This document shows positions 22,601-34,249 of a DNA stretch of 64,000 nt, piece by piece. Under the pieces are notes generated by a model that saw nothing but the letters and a program-made list of their open reading frames with translations, was not told the DNA's origin and did not search any database. The number at the start of each line of letters is the position of its first letter. The first letter of the stretch is position 1. This DNA is from Carposina sasakii (Eukaryota > Arthropoda > Insecta > Lepidoptera > Carposinidae), in contig CP053156.1 of assembly GCA_014607495.2 (NCBI GenBank), positions 1,612,001 through 1,676,000 on the forward strand, in the 5' to 3' direction. The position numbers and the translations under genes are program-made.

Positions 22601-23663
22601 TCGGGCCAAGTTTACCTAAGAAAGGACCCTTGTAAATCATCTGCAGGGACGATGAATAGAGTCGACGAGTTAAGCGTTGTTGACTCGTGTGTTTATTGGT
22701 TGTTGATGCCACTAAAGTATCTGTTACTTAAGCGAACACTTAACTGATGGTTTAAAACCAACAAACGGTCATTTGTCATTCGCCATGTCAACATAATATT
22801 CCCAAAGTTAACAAGTGTAAAACGAATTAACGTAGAAACTGAAGTCATTTCGAGTAATTTCGAGACACCTACGTCACTTTGGAATTTATATTCCTCATTG
22901 TTCTTAAATGAATTCATTAAAATAATTTCATACGTTTACTCAAACAAGCTTAGGGATATTGTTACACTACTACATATGCAATAACTACAGTAACAATAGG
23001 TTGCCCATGCGAGTGTTTGTCGTGCATTTGTCGAATGGGTATATCAGGAAGGGCTCCAGGAAGGCCCGGGAATTCGCCCCAAAAGCAGTTCACATGAATC
23101 GGTCTCCCACTCCGGCGCCGAACAAAAAATCAAACACATCCCGAGAGAAACACAGGGGTAACAACGCGTCACTATGCTATACGTCCATATTGATTTTTTT
23201 CTCATTGTTCAAAAAATAATAAAATCTCAACGGGCATTAAAAAAAGATCTTGCGCCGATAGAATTTGGGTTGAATATCGAGATTGAGTTTATTAATATAA
23301 TCGAAGCGTTAACGTGTGGAATGTTCGACTTTGCAAGGCCGCTTGCAATGGAATAGAAACTGCTCGCGAGTGAAATAAAATTAACTGTTCTGATTTCACA
23401 TTTATTACCTACACATTATATTCTTGTTACAATCTTTAGCCGCACAAAATTTCTCTAATGAAACGTTGAAATTGACGCAGAAAAATTTACACTAAAATAC
23501 TGACTATGACTATTCCCTTTATCCTATGAAAGACGCCAAGCGAAAAGTCCCAAATGGCATAGTGAACTCACTATCCTGCATATTACTCCGCGTAGATAAG
23601 CCAAGCATAACATAAATTGAAAATTATTGAAATTCTTTCCTAATGTGATTATTGTCCACACAG
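19618..23663 (+). other. First intron of the MIZ-domain gene (4.0 kb)
   Basis: From the GTGAGT donor at 19618 to the CACACAG acceptor ending at 23663. It contains a minus-strand SINE (21126-21262) and a CA/GC-rich patch at 20330-20480. A short open frame at 22365-22619 and another at 22959-23219 are basic but not recognisable, and I do not call them exons. Confidence 0.55.
21126..21262 (-). mobile_element. tRNA-derived SINE, minus strand
   Basis: On the minus strand: a tRNA-like head with B-box GTTCAAATCTCAC, then GGGTGAAATAT and a T/A-rich body with TTTTCATTTTCTTATTAATA as in the copy at 25880-25990. Confidence 0.7.
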
Positions 23664-23793
23664 CGGCTATGGGTGCGCTGGAGGAGTGGGCGCGATGAGC
23701 GGTGGCGGCGACAACGCGCAGTTCGGCGCCACCGCCGCAATGGTCGCCGCGGCCACCACGGCCGCGATGCAGGACTCCCAGCCTTTCTCGCAG
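23664..23793 (+). CDS. tna: MIZ gene exon A (alanine-rich, first ATG)
   Basis: Preceded by CCACACAG and followed by GTAAGA. The main ATG is at 23695; the frame is open upstream of it to the exon start (G-Y-G-C-A-G-G-V-G-A), so the exon can also be read through from the previous one. It codes the alanine-rich stretch that precedes the disordered region in this family. Another ATG at 23669 in a different frame gives a nine-codon frame that overlaps the main ATG. Confidence 0.85.
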
Positions 23794-26700
23794 GTAAGAA
23801 AACTTATTGCAATCAAAAAACAACGAAGAAAAACTGACCCATAAATTCGAAGATATTGCTGCGTCAACGATATCGTTGCCAATTTATCGCTTTTACCTCA
23901 TAGTCATACCATTAGCCCAAAACTATGAATAGCCTGCAATGTTTAAAATTAATTATTTCTATTTACAGATGCAGAACAACATGACTATGGGAAACCCCCA
24001 ATATGGTGCGATGAATGGCTATGGCCAACAGCGCAGCCACAATCCTGCAATGACAGGGATGACTATGGCGGGGGGTGGAGGTATGAACGGGATGACTGGC
24101 ATGAACCAGATGGGAAATGCCGGCATGAATGGCATGAATCCAATGGCCCAAATGGCCAATATGGGTATGCATCCTAACATGATGTCCTCACAAATGGGAC
24201 CAGGACAAATGGGCGGATCCGCGAAAATGGGACCCGGGTATCAAAGGAGGCACGCACCGTATCCAACCCAGGGCCAAATGATAATGGGATCGAGAAAGTC
24301 TCAGTATATGGGAAGTCAGGCAGGGTTCGTTCCCGGCAGCCAATACCCAGCAAGTTACGGCGGTAGACCAGGTTTCCAGGGTCAATACCCACCGCAACAA
24401 CCTTTGGGACCGAGCGGAAACTTTGGAGGAACGATGAGAGGGACGATGAGACAAACGACTCCACCATACTCCAACCAAGGGCAATATTTTAATGGTGGTG
24501 GCGTCCCAAATCAATTCCCTCAGCACCAAGCTGGTAATGGGCAATATGGTGGTCAATACGGAGGGCAATTTGCTCAAGAAGTCGCCATGAGGACCAACAT
24601 GAGTTACCAACATAGTCCTGTTCCCGGAAATCCTACCCCACCTTTAACGCCGGCTAGCAGTATGCCGCCTTACATTAGCCCGAACGCTGATGTTAAACCC
24701 CATTTTAACGAGCTCAAACCACCGATGGGGATGCAGAGTAAGTTTCTTAATCCCAATTATATAAAACGTAATTTTATTAAAACGTAAACGACAGTAACTT
24801 ACACAATGTTTGTTCTATTGTTACAGATGACGAGCTTCGGTTAACATTCCCTGTAAGAGATGGTATTATACTACCACCATTTAGATTAGAACATAATTTA
24901 GCAGTTAGCAATCATGTATTCCAATTAAAACCCACGGTCCATTCGACGTTAATATGGAGGTAAATATAATAATCCTAACTATACAATTTTAATGCAATGC
25001 TTACAAGAAAACAACTATTATTTTTAATTATAAAGTGATTTCATTCGCAGATCGGACCTAGAGTTACAACTGAAATGCTTCCACCATGAAGATCGACAGA
25101 TGAATACCAATTGGCCGGCGAGTGTACAGGTGTCGGTGAATGCCACGCCCTTAGTCATAGATAGAGGAGAAAACAAAACATCACACAAACCTTTGTACCT
25201 GAAGGAAGTGTGCCAACCTGGCAGAAACACAATCCAGATCACCGTGTCTGCTTGCTGTTGTGTAAGTATCCTCAAGATTTATACAACAGAACTGTCGAAA
25301 TGTTTTCATGCGTAGGAGTAGGATGATGTCAATGTTGATCAAGCAGCGCTTAAGCTGATATGGCTGAAAATGCCGGACCACATAATTCATATCTTTACAA
25401 CCATTATATCTATGACTCCAAGTATCCAAGAAAATGTAAACATTTGTTTATTTCTCTTTTTACAGTCACATCTTTTCGTACTACAATTAGTACACAGACC
25501 GAGCGTACGAAGCGTGTTGCAAGGTCTACTAAGGAAGAGATTACTGACGGCAGATCATTGTATCGCAAAGATAAAGATGAACTTCAACCAATCGCCGGCA
25601 AACAACAACAGTAACAACTCAACGGACAGAGACAGTGTGGAGCAAACAGCGCTAAAAGTGTCATTGAAATGTCCAATAACGTTCAAGAAAATCACATTAC
25701 CGGCCCGCGGTCACGAGTGCAAACACATACAGTGCTTTGACTTGGAGTCCTATTTACAACTAAATTGTGAACGGGGGTCATGGCGATGTCCTGTATGCAA
25801 GTAAGTGCCCAATTACTAAATTTATTTTCAATAATGTAATTTCAAAAAAAGAGATGGTAAAATTCGTCATCCGAGTAATTGACCCGGTGGCTCAGTGGTA
25901 AGAGCGCTGGCACGGAATGCAGAGGTCGTGGGTTCGATTCCCACCCGGGTGAGGAATTTTTACCATTTCTTTATTAATAATTTTATACTAAATTTATATC
26001 AATACTAAAACCATCACTTAGTTAAGTTTTTAAGAACCAGTGAGAATATACATATTTTTGTCAGACAAGTGTTTAACCCATGTCACTCGGGTGTAAAACC
26101 TAATAGCTATTTCTCTGGCAAGAACAAAAAGTAAATTACAAAGAACTTAATAGATTATCTTTTCTGAATTACACATATAGCATATAACTTCCGGCCAAAC
26201 TATAACCAAACTTTTATCTTTTTAGCAAACCAGCACAATTGGAAGGCCTCGAAGTAGACCAGTACATGTGGGGTATACTTAACACTCTCAATAGCTCTGA
26301 TGTCGACGAAGTGACAATTGACAGCGGAGCCAATTGGAAGGCAGCTAAGAACCCTACCACTACTGGTATCAAGGTAAGCTTTAATATTTCAATCTTAACT
26401 AAATAACTGGAAATATTCACGTTACATTTTCCAATGGTACCCAGAATCATTTCAAGATCTAATTATCTTTTTAAATTTCTAGCAAGAGGACGACAGTAAT
26501 GATAATACTGGAAAGAGAAGTAAAGCAGTGTCACCCGGGTCGATGAATATGCCAACTATGAACAATTGGGACATGAACCAGGCACTTTCGCCGTATCTGC
26601 CCCCTGACATGAACACTATCGCCAGTGGCTCCATGATCTCATCGTACAACCAAAGCGGACAAAGGAGTTCTGGGCCCAACAACCCGAATTACGAATTTGG

Positions 26701-27694
26701 AATGAGCAATGGTCCGGGCAGCAACGAGTATGCAGGCAATGGACCGCTTTCGCATCTAAACGACAGTGTCAATTCTCTGGATCCTCTTAACGCAATGGAG
26801 AAAAGTCTAAATGATCAGGTAAGTAGTGTACACGTAGTTAGTGTAAGCACTGTTTAAGGAACCTATCTTTTTTATATCTGCTTATGCTTACAAAGTTACC
26901 AAGTCATAATTAAGCCTTTTTTTCTTCAATAAATCACTGGATTAAGTAAAAAGCGTAACCGTTAATAAGCAATATAACTTAACTAAGTCTTCATTAAATA
27001 TTAGATTCAAAGCAAAAAAGCGCAAAATTTCATAACTAACCTGTACTTGTTTCTAGATGCCGCACACACCGCACACGCCGCATACGCCAGGCTCTGCGCA
27101 CACGCCGGGAGGCGGCGGCGCCCACACTCCAGGGTCTTCACACACGCCGGGCCCACCTTCCGTGGGTCACCACTCTCTCACCGACGTGGATATCCCCAGC
27201 GATCTCAACTTCGACCCTGCGGCGGTTATAGATGGAGAGGGCACTGATAATCTCAATGTAAGTATACTAAGATATAATAAAAAATTTAAAAATGTGTTTG
27301 TAAGGTAAAGCTGTTTCTTTCTATCTCACAAATCATAACAAACTCGACTCAATCTATTGGCATTTTATACTAAAGTGACAATTTAAAAAATAACAAAGGA
27401 AGACTAATTTCAGAAATATATTTTTAACTGAAATAGTTTAATAACAAACAATACAGTCAATGGTAATGTTTTCTGATCCCATCTTCTGCCTTTTTAGGAC
27501 TGTTGCAATAACTTTCAATGTGTCCTTTCCAGTTATTGCCGGAGACAAGTGTAGATCCAATGGAGCTGCTGTCGTATCTGGACACGCCTGCGTTAGGGGA
27601 GCTACTGGCGACGCCACCGTCGTCTTCCTCGTCAGCCGGCTCTCAGCCGCTCCGAGCACCTTCCTCCGACGACTTACTGGCGCTTTTCGAGTAA
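23695..27694 (+). CDS. tna: Zinc finger MIZ domain protein (tonalli / ZMIZ1-2 family)
   Basis: Nine exons: 23664-23793 (ATG at 23695), 23969-24737, 24827-24959, 25051-25261, 25466-25800, 26226-26373, 26483-26818, 27057-27257, 27533-27694. All junctions are GT-AG and in phase, giving about 797 residues from that ATG. Residues 34-289 are G/M/Q/P/N-rich and disordered. Residues ~290-460 hold the block conserved before the MIZ domain ([19 protein letters not shown]). The MIZ/SP-RING is at ~464-520 with Cys473, Cys489, His491, Cys494, Cys512 and Cys515. A basic K-R-S-K near residue 580 may be a nuclear signal; the tail ends in D-D-L-L-A-L-F-E, an acidic-hydrophobic activation-type end. By family it is a nuclear co-regulator with SUMO-ligase-type RING; fly tonalli works with Brahma remodelling complexes. 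The N-terminal domain of vertebrate ZMIZ1 is not seen in the window, and a longer N-terminus through the 5' exon is possible. Confidence 0.92.
23969..24737 (+). CDS. tna: MIZ gene exon B (disordered G/M/Q region)
   Basis: Acceptor TTTACAG, donor GTAAGT. Codes 256 residues of N-G-M-N-P/Q-M-G type low-complexity sequence ending in the P-V-P-G-N-P-T-P-P and P-P-Y-I-S-P motifs that are typical of this family just before the conserved core. Confidence 0.93.
24827..24959 (+). CDS. tna: MIZ gene exon C
   Basis: Codes the start of the conserved core ([15 protein letters not shown]). Short introns of 89 and 91 bp on either side. Confidence 0.93.
25051..25261 (+). CDS. tna: MIZ gene exon D
   Basis: Acceptor TTCGCAG, donor GTAAGT. 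Codes [21 protein letters not shown] and ends in S-A-C-C-C, all near-invariant in the family. Confidence 0.94.
25466..25800 (+). CDS. tna: MIZ gene exon E (MIZ/SP-RING zinc finger)
   Basis: Acceptor TTTTTACAG, donor GTAAGT. Carries the MIZ zinc ligands in C-P-I-T-F ... G-H-E-C-K-H ... Q-C-F-D ... C-P-V-C. The first 37 residues are the helical segment leading into the finger; an N/S-rich linker of about 15 residues separates them from the finger. Confidence 0.96.
25880..25990 (+). mobile_element. tRNA-derived SINE in intron E-F, sense strand
   Basis: A complete tRNA-like head: A-box TGGCTCAGTGGTA and B-box GGTTCGATTCC, then CACCCGGGTGAGG and the body TTTCTTTATTAATAATTTT. It accounts for the larger size (425 bp) of this intron. 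Confidence 0.8.
26226..26373 (+). CDS. tna: MIZ gene exon F (end of MIZ domain)
   Basis: Codes the conserved segment [15 protein letters not shown] after the last zinc ligand, then V-D-E-V-T-I-D. Confidence 0.95.
26483..26818 (+). CDS. tna: MIZ gene exon G
   Basis: 112 codons: acidic start, basic K-R-S-K patch followed by S-P-G-S, then N/S/P/M-rich disordered sequence. Acceptor TTTCTAG, donor GTAAGT. Confidence 0.92.
27057..27257 (+). CDS. tna: MIZ gene exon H (HTP repeats)
   Basis: 67 codons beginning with M-P and then repeated H-T-P units (about nine, some with G or S between), followed by [12 protein letters not shown]. The triplet-rich DNA could expand or shrink between individuals. Confidence 0.92.
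27533..27694 (+). CDS. tna: MIZ gene exon I (C-terminal activation region)
   Basis: 53 codons plus TAA. Codes P-M-E-L-L-S-Y-L, a serine run and the final D-D-L-L-A-L-F-E. The acceptor is TCCTTTCCAG; an upstream TTTTTAG at 27497 could also serve (see findings). Confidence 0.93.
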   Translation, partial: LLPETSVDPMELLSYLDTPALGELLATPPSSSSSAGSQPLRAPSSDDLLALFE

Positions 27695-28150
27695 CACGAG
27701 GCAAGACTATCGCGGTAAGATCTCGTTGCAAATGGAAACAGCTCGTCGCCAGCGAAGCCCGACATTGTGATACTAGATTTTAGTTCCTTCTCCCTGCTTT
27801 CACGTCGAACGTAACAGACTTCGTGGATTACGCTCAACGTTACAGCATACCAGTTGTCGAAACAATGGTATTGGAGAATAATTTAGTAGATATTTAGGTA
27901 AACGAAGGCGAAGCATGCGCCGGCCATACACATGCGGTGTTGTGCATGTATAGTTCCTCGCACCACCGCGCCGCAACGGTGGCGCTACTAAGCTCCTTAT
28001 ATTCTAAACTCTAGCATACTGTAAACACAAAACATTCAACTTCTCGTTCAATTCGATAAATGTAATCAATTTAGTGTACTTTTTTATTTCGTGCCCATAA
28101 TAATGTGAATAGTTCACCCGGTGTAAATAAAGGAAAGTTATTTTATTTGT
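27695..28150 (+). other. tna: 3' UTR of the MIZ-domain gene
   Basis: Runs from the stop codon to just past AATAAA at 28126. No repeat. The unique AT-rich DNA beyond, up to an AATAAA-like signal near 30494, may be a longer 3' UTR form. Confidence 0.55.
28126..28131 (+). terminator. Polyadenylation signal AATAAA
   Basis: AATAAA 432 bp after the stop codon, followed by a T-rich stretch (TTATTTTATTTGTG). Further AATAAA words occur at about 29170, 29625 and 30494. Confidence 0.5.
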
Positions 28151-31100
28151 GCTAGTTGTTTTAGTACTGTGGGCAGGGTTCCGTGCGGTTGTACATAATA
28201 GGCTAGCAAGCGGAACCCGCTTAGAGGCATTATGAATCTTATAGTTCCTATTTGACGCGAGAGAACTATAATGTTCAATTGCCATATGCTGTAAAATATT
28301 CCTTGACGTTTTCGCATATTCTGCATTTTTAATTGATAAGATTTTTATAGAGTACGTGAGTATAGCTCTACTCGCTTAATGGGTGATATTCTAAATGAGT
28401 TGTTTGAATCAACAAATAAATGGTAACAAACTAGTTACAGAACTATATTGTAAATGTGAGTGCAAAAAATGAACTCTGTTAAATTATTTTGCGTTATGTG
28501 AATCGAAGAATGATAGAAATATATTTTAATTTCTATAATATGAACTGTATTATTTGTAAATATGAATCTAGTTGGTTAAGAATATTATATTACCTAGTTT
28601 TATTTAGGTGAACATGGCAGATACTTATATGACGGCCAGTTTAGACTAGTATTACTAAAGTTTAAAAAATCTACACATGGTTTTACATGTACATACGAAT
28701 TACCATAGTACGAATAGTACCATCAGTTTACATGGCCAGACGCGGATTTTTGAGCAATTCCATTAAAAACTAAATTCGAATGAATTAACTAAAATGATAG
28801 TTAATTTTATTAAAAACGTTAAAACTACTACCTATGATAAACATTTTTTAAACTTAACTGACGAATACCTAAACAACCTAATATTGACTGTTATTGCTTG
28901 GAAATCTGATGTCTGTTTGATTCCCATCGAAATCACTCCGCCAATTTTAGTAAAATGTCTTCAATCTATGCTCATCTTAATTTTATTTCATATACTTACA
29001 TACTTACTTAAATTAATTAATAGGCACATTGTTTTCACATTTATGTAATCAAAACCAATAAGAAAGAGCAATAAATATAGATCACAAATATTTATGATTA
29101 CTTTAATAAATATGTATGAAATGTTTTAAATAGAATATAGCATGTTATTAAAATACATATATAAAACAGGAATAAAATGTGATGAGCATTGAATATAAGT
29201 TAAGTCTTATTTCACATATTTTCAAATGTTTGGTATTAAGTTAAATATTTTGGATATCTTAGCACTAGTAAATGGAAGCAAACTTTCTTTATTAACAAAG
29301 TTAGTTTATTTTGATAATTCAAATTTATCTAGGACAATGCCTTGAGCCAGACTTGATCAATGATTTGCGAAAATTACTAAATGGAATTAAGTTCCCAAAA
29401 CAATCTTGACATACTTAATAATTTAAAATTTGTATAATGTTTCAGACAACTAACTATACTGTTTGACTTTTAAAATAACAGTTTATTAAATATCTCTATT
29501 TAGAGTTGTATGTAAATCTGTCGATCTTTTCACTTCCTTGTGTAAAAATTTTATGATTGCGCATTCTTTGTTCGTGCTATGAATATGGACGCCTCTTTAG
29601 AATTAGTCAACTATTACGAGAAACAATAAAATTAGTGTTGTAAGAAGCTGTGATCATCAAGACATGCCACAAGTTGTAAGGACTCTTTAGCACTAGCCAA
29701 TTTCACTAACAGTTTTAAGCTGAAATGTTATTACTTATTACTTAACCAAGTTACCTATCATTGAAAAAACTGAATAACACCATACCTTACATTACAATAA
29801 CACCAAATAATAATAAGCTCAGAATTATAATTCTTATATTTCAACTTAGAATATGTTAGGAAATACGAAGCTGAACTAAATTTAGCTAACTTGATACAAA
29901 ATTTACAGCGAAACACTTGAGTCTACTTGATCACTGCTTCAGATAAATTTCATACTTTTAAGGGACCTTCAATTCCAGTTAGCTAGTTCTATATATTGTA
30001 GTGAATGCTGTTGGATGGATCAACAAAACAATTTTTGTACGACCAAATAGTGATTTTTACATGTTTACCTTTTTAGGTAAGTAATATTAATTTGTTTTAT
30101 ATTAAATAAAATGATGATATCACCAAAAGTTTTTTGCATATCACATGTTTTAAGACAAAAATTTAATTGTATGATCCATCTAAACAGATAAATTATTACA
30201 ATAGTTATATATTTTGTTAAATTATTATTATTATATAATGAACTGCTGTGGAGTATTGTAGACTTTGTGATGATACAAATAAGGCAGCATTTGGAAATAA
30301 GTGAAAGAAGAATAAAATAATTATAATAAGTTGATTGCATCCCATGACTATGAGTTCATGCAAGGCCAAACTGTACTCTAATTATTAATTTGATCTACAT
30401 ATTGTGAAAGAATTTTAGCAATCAGGTTGGTACCCCACTGGAATTCATTTTAAAATGTGTAAAATCGAAAACATAACATTTTTATGTTATTGAAAATAAA
30501 TGAATTTAAAAAATATAGATGTCTTTTTATTTATCTACTTAATTATTCTTGGTTAAAAGTTAAATTACTTTCCTAACCCACCTATAATATTTATAATTAA
30601 ATGTAACATACAAACTCGTCACCTTAAATATGGTAGGTACTGTTGTTATTTTGATTAGTTACTATAAAATAGAAAGTACAAGGCATTTCACATGATATAA
30701 ACAAAATTTTGTAGAATGATTTCTGAATTTATGATGGATGATAAAAAAATATCAATTATATTTTTCCATCCAAACAAATAGGTCATTGCAAATACAGTCT
30801 AATCAAATATTAAGGGGTAAGTCCGGACACATGAATTAGGAGAGCATATTATTGCACAAGAGCATATTATTCCAATTAATCATACTTGTAATATGATGAA
30901 ACAATCTACTAGCTACTGCCTACTACTGAGCAAAATTTAACCGAAGATGGCTTATACTTATCAAAATTTACTATAAACATGCAGTAGGAAAAAAAATTAC
31001 CAGCCTTTTCTTAAAAATTTTTTCTTTGTTTCAGTAGTGTAAATACTATGTTAGTTATTATTTACACGTTCAGAAGCTTCATTTCAATCATTAATATTGA

Positions 31101-31719
31101 ACCCAATGAGTTTGGGTGCTAAATTTGGTAGACATCTACATAGAAAGTAAACATCAATTCATAGTTAGCATACCTAGGTAGGTATGTAGGTACATACTAC
31201 ACCCTGTTGAATCAGTGTATCAATCTGATGCAAACACATTCCATTCATGGTTGACGAAGTCGGAACAAGTAAGTATGTAACCATTCTTAAAAGGTATACC
31301 TACTACTCCACTCATGCCCTTCCTAGACCTACAAAACAGCCTCTCTGCGATGTTTCTAAAAATAATGTGATACATTACATATTGCAGCCATGCAATAGTA
31401 GGTGAATGAATACCAGTCAGAATCATCTCAGAACCACTTATAAATTATAACTTTCATGTTTACCTTCTTACCTTGTTGTGTTGTGATCTCATACACCAGG
31501 CAGGATATTGGCAAGTTCGACGACGGCAAATAAAATATCTTCTTGTAATAACAATTATCACTAAAATATTTTACAATTAAATGAATGAAACAAACAAACA
31601 TCAAATGAAAAACCTAAGTACTGGAAACACCTGTGGAAGGAAAACAAACAAAACAAAAAAAAGTAAATATTTAAAAGTCTTAAAAGTTGTACTATGTTAT
31701 GTATGTACCTACTTAGATA
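28151..31719. other. AT-rich stretch, possible long 3' UTR, no gene seen
   Basis: Up to about 30520 the DNA is unique, AT-rich and free of the repeats found elsewhere in the window, which fits extended 3' UTR of the MIZ gene but does not prove it. 30521-31719 shows no exon. Confidence 0.4.
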
Positions 31720-31865
31720 TCTCCGTTTCATATAATAATTGTAGTGCCTGATTTCGGAACTAACATTTTTTGTATGCAGTGACACAGAAAATATGGTTGT
31801 ACACATAGTAACTAGCGTCATCATCCATCGGAACTATCTATACGCTAAAACGCACATAAGCTAGA
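31720..31865 (+). repeat. Interspersed repeat family X, copy 1
   Basis: Shares GTGCCTGATTTCGGAACTAAC and CACATAGTAACTAG-type blocks with 43138-43270 (same strand) and 36285-36405 (opposite strand). No ORF; class unknown. Confidence 0.6.
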
Positions 31866-32284
31866 AAGAGAGAGAAGAGAAGGAAACGGAAACTCCCATA
31901 GAGTAAGCAAATTGTTAAAGTATTACTACACACAAGGTAGCACGATTTAATTGTCAATTTCAAATCACATTTTGAAATTGACCTTTCACTATGGGATGTA
32001 TATCATATAACTTAGGATAATATATTGTAGCCTAAAGTCTGACTTGGCTATTTCTCATATTATACGAATTATTATTACCTAAGTACCTACTATTAAATAG
32101 TCATGGATGAGTCCTATGTTCCATGCCTAGTTTCTACTAGCAAACCAAATTTTCGGAATAATAAAATAAGAACCGACAATAGGTTTAGAACTTGCGAAGG
32201 CTATAATATAATTGTGGAGGAAGTCTTATCAAACAAAAAGTGTGATATGAATAAATGACAAATTTTCATTATATGACAGTCAAC

Positions 32285-32645
32285 GTCATTTGGCTACGTT
32301 GACGTTTGAGGTGTAATGTCCGGCTTCGCAGAAAAATAATAAAATAATATCTGTGCAATAAGACGTTGCTTCGTACCAAATTTCAAGATTCTGATTTCAT
32401 GGAAAGTACCCTGTAGGTTTTGATTCCCTTGCGAGTGTCGAAAATTTGCAAACGGCTGTATCTTTTGATTGCGTTGGCTTAGAAGTTTGATTTTTTAAGC
32501 TCCAAGCGACAGTTGACCTGAGCATTTTATATTAATTTCAGCTTGATACCTTCACACGTTCCTGAGAAAAAGGTATTTTCAGATGTCTTGTCAGACAGAC
32601 GGACGGATGAACAACAAAGTGATCCTATAAGGGTTCCCTATTTTC
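32285..32645 (+). repeat. Interspersed repeat ending in GTGATCCTATAAGGGTTCC
   Basis: Contains CATGGAAAGTACCCTGTAGG, ATCTTTTGATTGCG and CAGACAGACGGACGGA, words I associate with a common moth repeat, ending with ATCCTATAAGGGTTCC. Only one copy is in the window, so the call rests on recollection of the family. Confidence 0.45.
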
Positions 32646-33299
32646 TTGTTGATCTTCCAACACATGTCTCTCCAGTAAGAAGGCGTGTGTGAGCACTCAT
32701 AGATTTATCTATCTTTAACAGACCATCGGAGTTGCACCATTTCGGCGTGATGCCGTATAGTAAGGTCGATTCCGGCACACAACTTATTCCTAAACGTACC
32801 TAATTAAACCTAAAAAAAGGTTAAAGCATGTCAAAAGCTATTCTGGCAGTCACTTTTCTGGCAGTTGGCGACTAAATTTAATTTAATTTGACGTTTTAAC
32901 TTTTTTTTTCAATTTACTTTAGGTGTATGCGTAAAAAGCTATTCTGGTGGTCAAGTTTTTGACATTAGAAGCGTAAAATTACTTAAGTTTTATTTTGTTT
33001 ATTTTGATGTTTTAAGAACATTAGACCTGTTTCCAATGTTTTTTTACAAAGTTTCCGTTCATTACTATCCCTCATAATCTGATATTATTTTACTAAAGAC
33101 ATGGATATGGACATATGGTCCTTTAATTTCTTTGCCTTTCTTTCGCGATGAAAAAAGTTTTTATTTTCTTTTATCATTCATTTTTTGCTTTTTCGTTCAA
33201 TCTTGTCTTTTTTGACGGCATATACTGGCAACACAGATTATTAAATTTACAAGTGTCGGCTTTTTAGGTTTAGGATAAAGAGTGCGGTCAAACGGAATA

Positions 33300-33385
33300 G
33301 CTTTAGTAGCCATTGTAAAAGCATCTCTTCTTTTATCTTGTTAGTTATATTTTTTGTGTATATGCAATAAAGAATAAGAAAAATG
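33300..33385 (+). mobile_element. LINE 3' tail fragment
   Basis: The block ending GTGTATATGCAATAAAGAATAAG resembles 52180-52262 (GTGTATGTGCAATAATGAATAAG), both preceded by GCATCTCTTCTTTTAT. This looks like a shared 3' end with a polyadenylation signal. Confidence 0.5.
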
Positions 33386-33702
33386 ACGAAAAATTTGTTT
33401 CCCGTACTAAACCATTTTCAGCCCCTATTTTTACCCTTAGAGGATAAAATTCAATAAACTTCCATCAATGAGGGATTTTCTGACAATTATTAAGAGTAAA
33501 AAATATAGTACTAATGTGCCCGACACAATGGTGGCCATTAAACAAAATTGAATTGAATTGAAAAAATTGTACCAATTACATGGATAGATGGTGTGAGCGA
33601 ATCTCTATCCCGAAATTCTGTTTTGTCATTGGTCACGTACAGGGGGAGGTTAGGGGGGAGGAGCAGGGTAGGAGATTCTCTCACGCCATCTATTTTTGAC
33701 AG

Positions 33703-33960
33703 TTATTTTAACTTGTCAGAAAAGTCCTCATTAGATTGGTGCGCTAGTCTGCGTCTAGTATCCCGATGGTGAAAAGGGGCTGGTGGAACTGTATTGTGAA
33801 GTTCCCACGCACACTCTCCAAAGTGTATCCTGTAAAACATTGACAAGGCAGCTATTTTCCGGTGGTGGGTCAGGTCCCGGAGTTTCGAATTTTCGGGTTT
33901 CATCTCCAATAAGTTTCATTGCCCATTTTTCCACCGAGTCCAGAGCGGCTAGCTGATATA
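33703..33960 (-). mobile_element. LINE reverse transcriptase C-terminal remnant
   Basis: The minus strand reads L-A-A-L-D-S-V-E-K-W-A, then (after small disruptions) H-H-R-K-I-A-A-L-S-M-F-Y-R-I-H-F-G-E-C, then a P-P-A-P-F-H-H-R-D-T-R-R segment. This order is typical of the C-terminal end of Jockey/CR1-type reverse transcriptase proteins. The frame is shifted between 33900 and 33910, so it is a pseudogene. Confidence 0.7.
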
Positions 33961-34249
33961 ATAGATAAAGGAATATGATAGATAAAGGAATAACGTTATC
34001 TCATACAAAGTAACGCCTATTTTGCCTCTTTAATGTTAAAACTTTTCAAATTCCCTTCTTATATATAATATCCCTATATTGTATGTCACAAAAGGAACCC
34101 ACCGTCCAACGGTTACGGCTGTTTATATGTCAGTCAGTGGGAACATCTTTCATTTATGTATGTGTATAGTTTTGAAATTGGCAATCAAATCGTACTTACT
34201 ATCTTGTGTGTAGTGGTGCTTTAACATTTTGTTTTTACTTTATGGGAAG

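Noticed and set aside
22365..22619. 84-codon open frame in intron 1 with a lysine-rich end
   Set aside because: No acceptor or donor in the right phase for the MIZ gene and no family resemblance; treated as a chance frame or old repeat.
24174..24613. Minus-strand open frames (97 and 141 codons) across exon B
   Set aside because: Shadows of the low-complexity coding exon on the other strand.
25880..25955. Possible tRNA gene with good A and B boxes
   Set aside because: The head continues directly into the AT-rich body shared with copies at 4080, 21126 and 52020, so it is a SINE head. A real tRNA would not share that 3' body.
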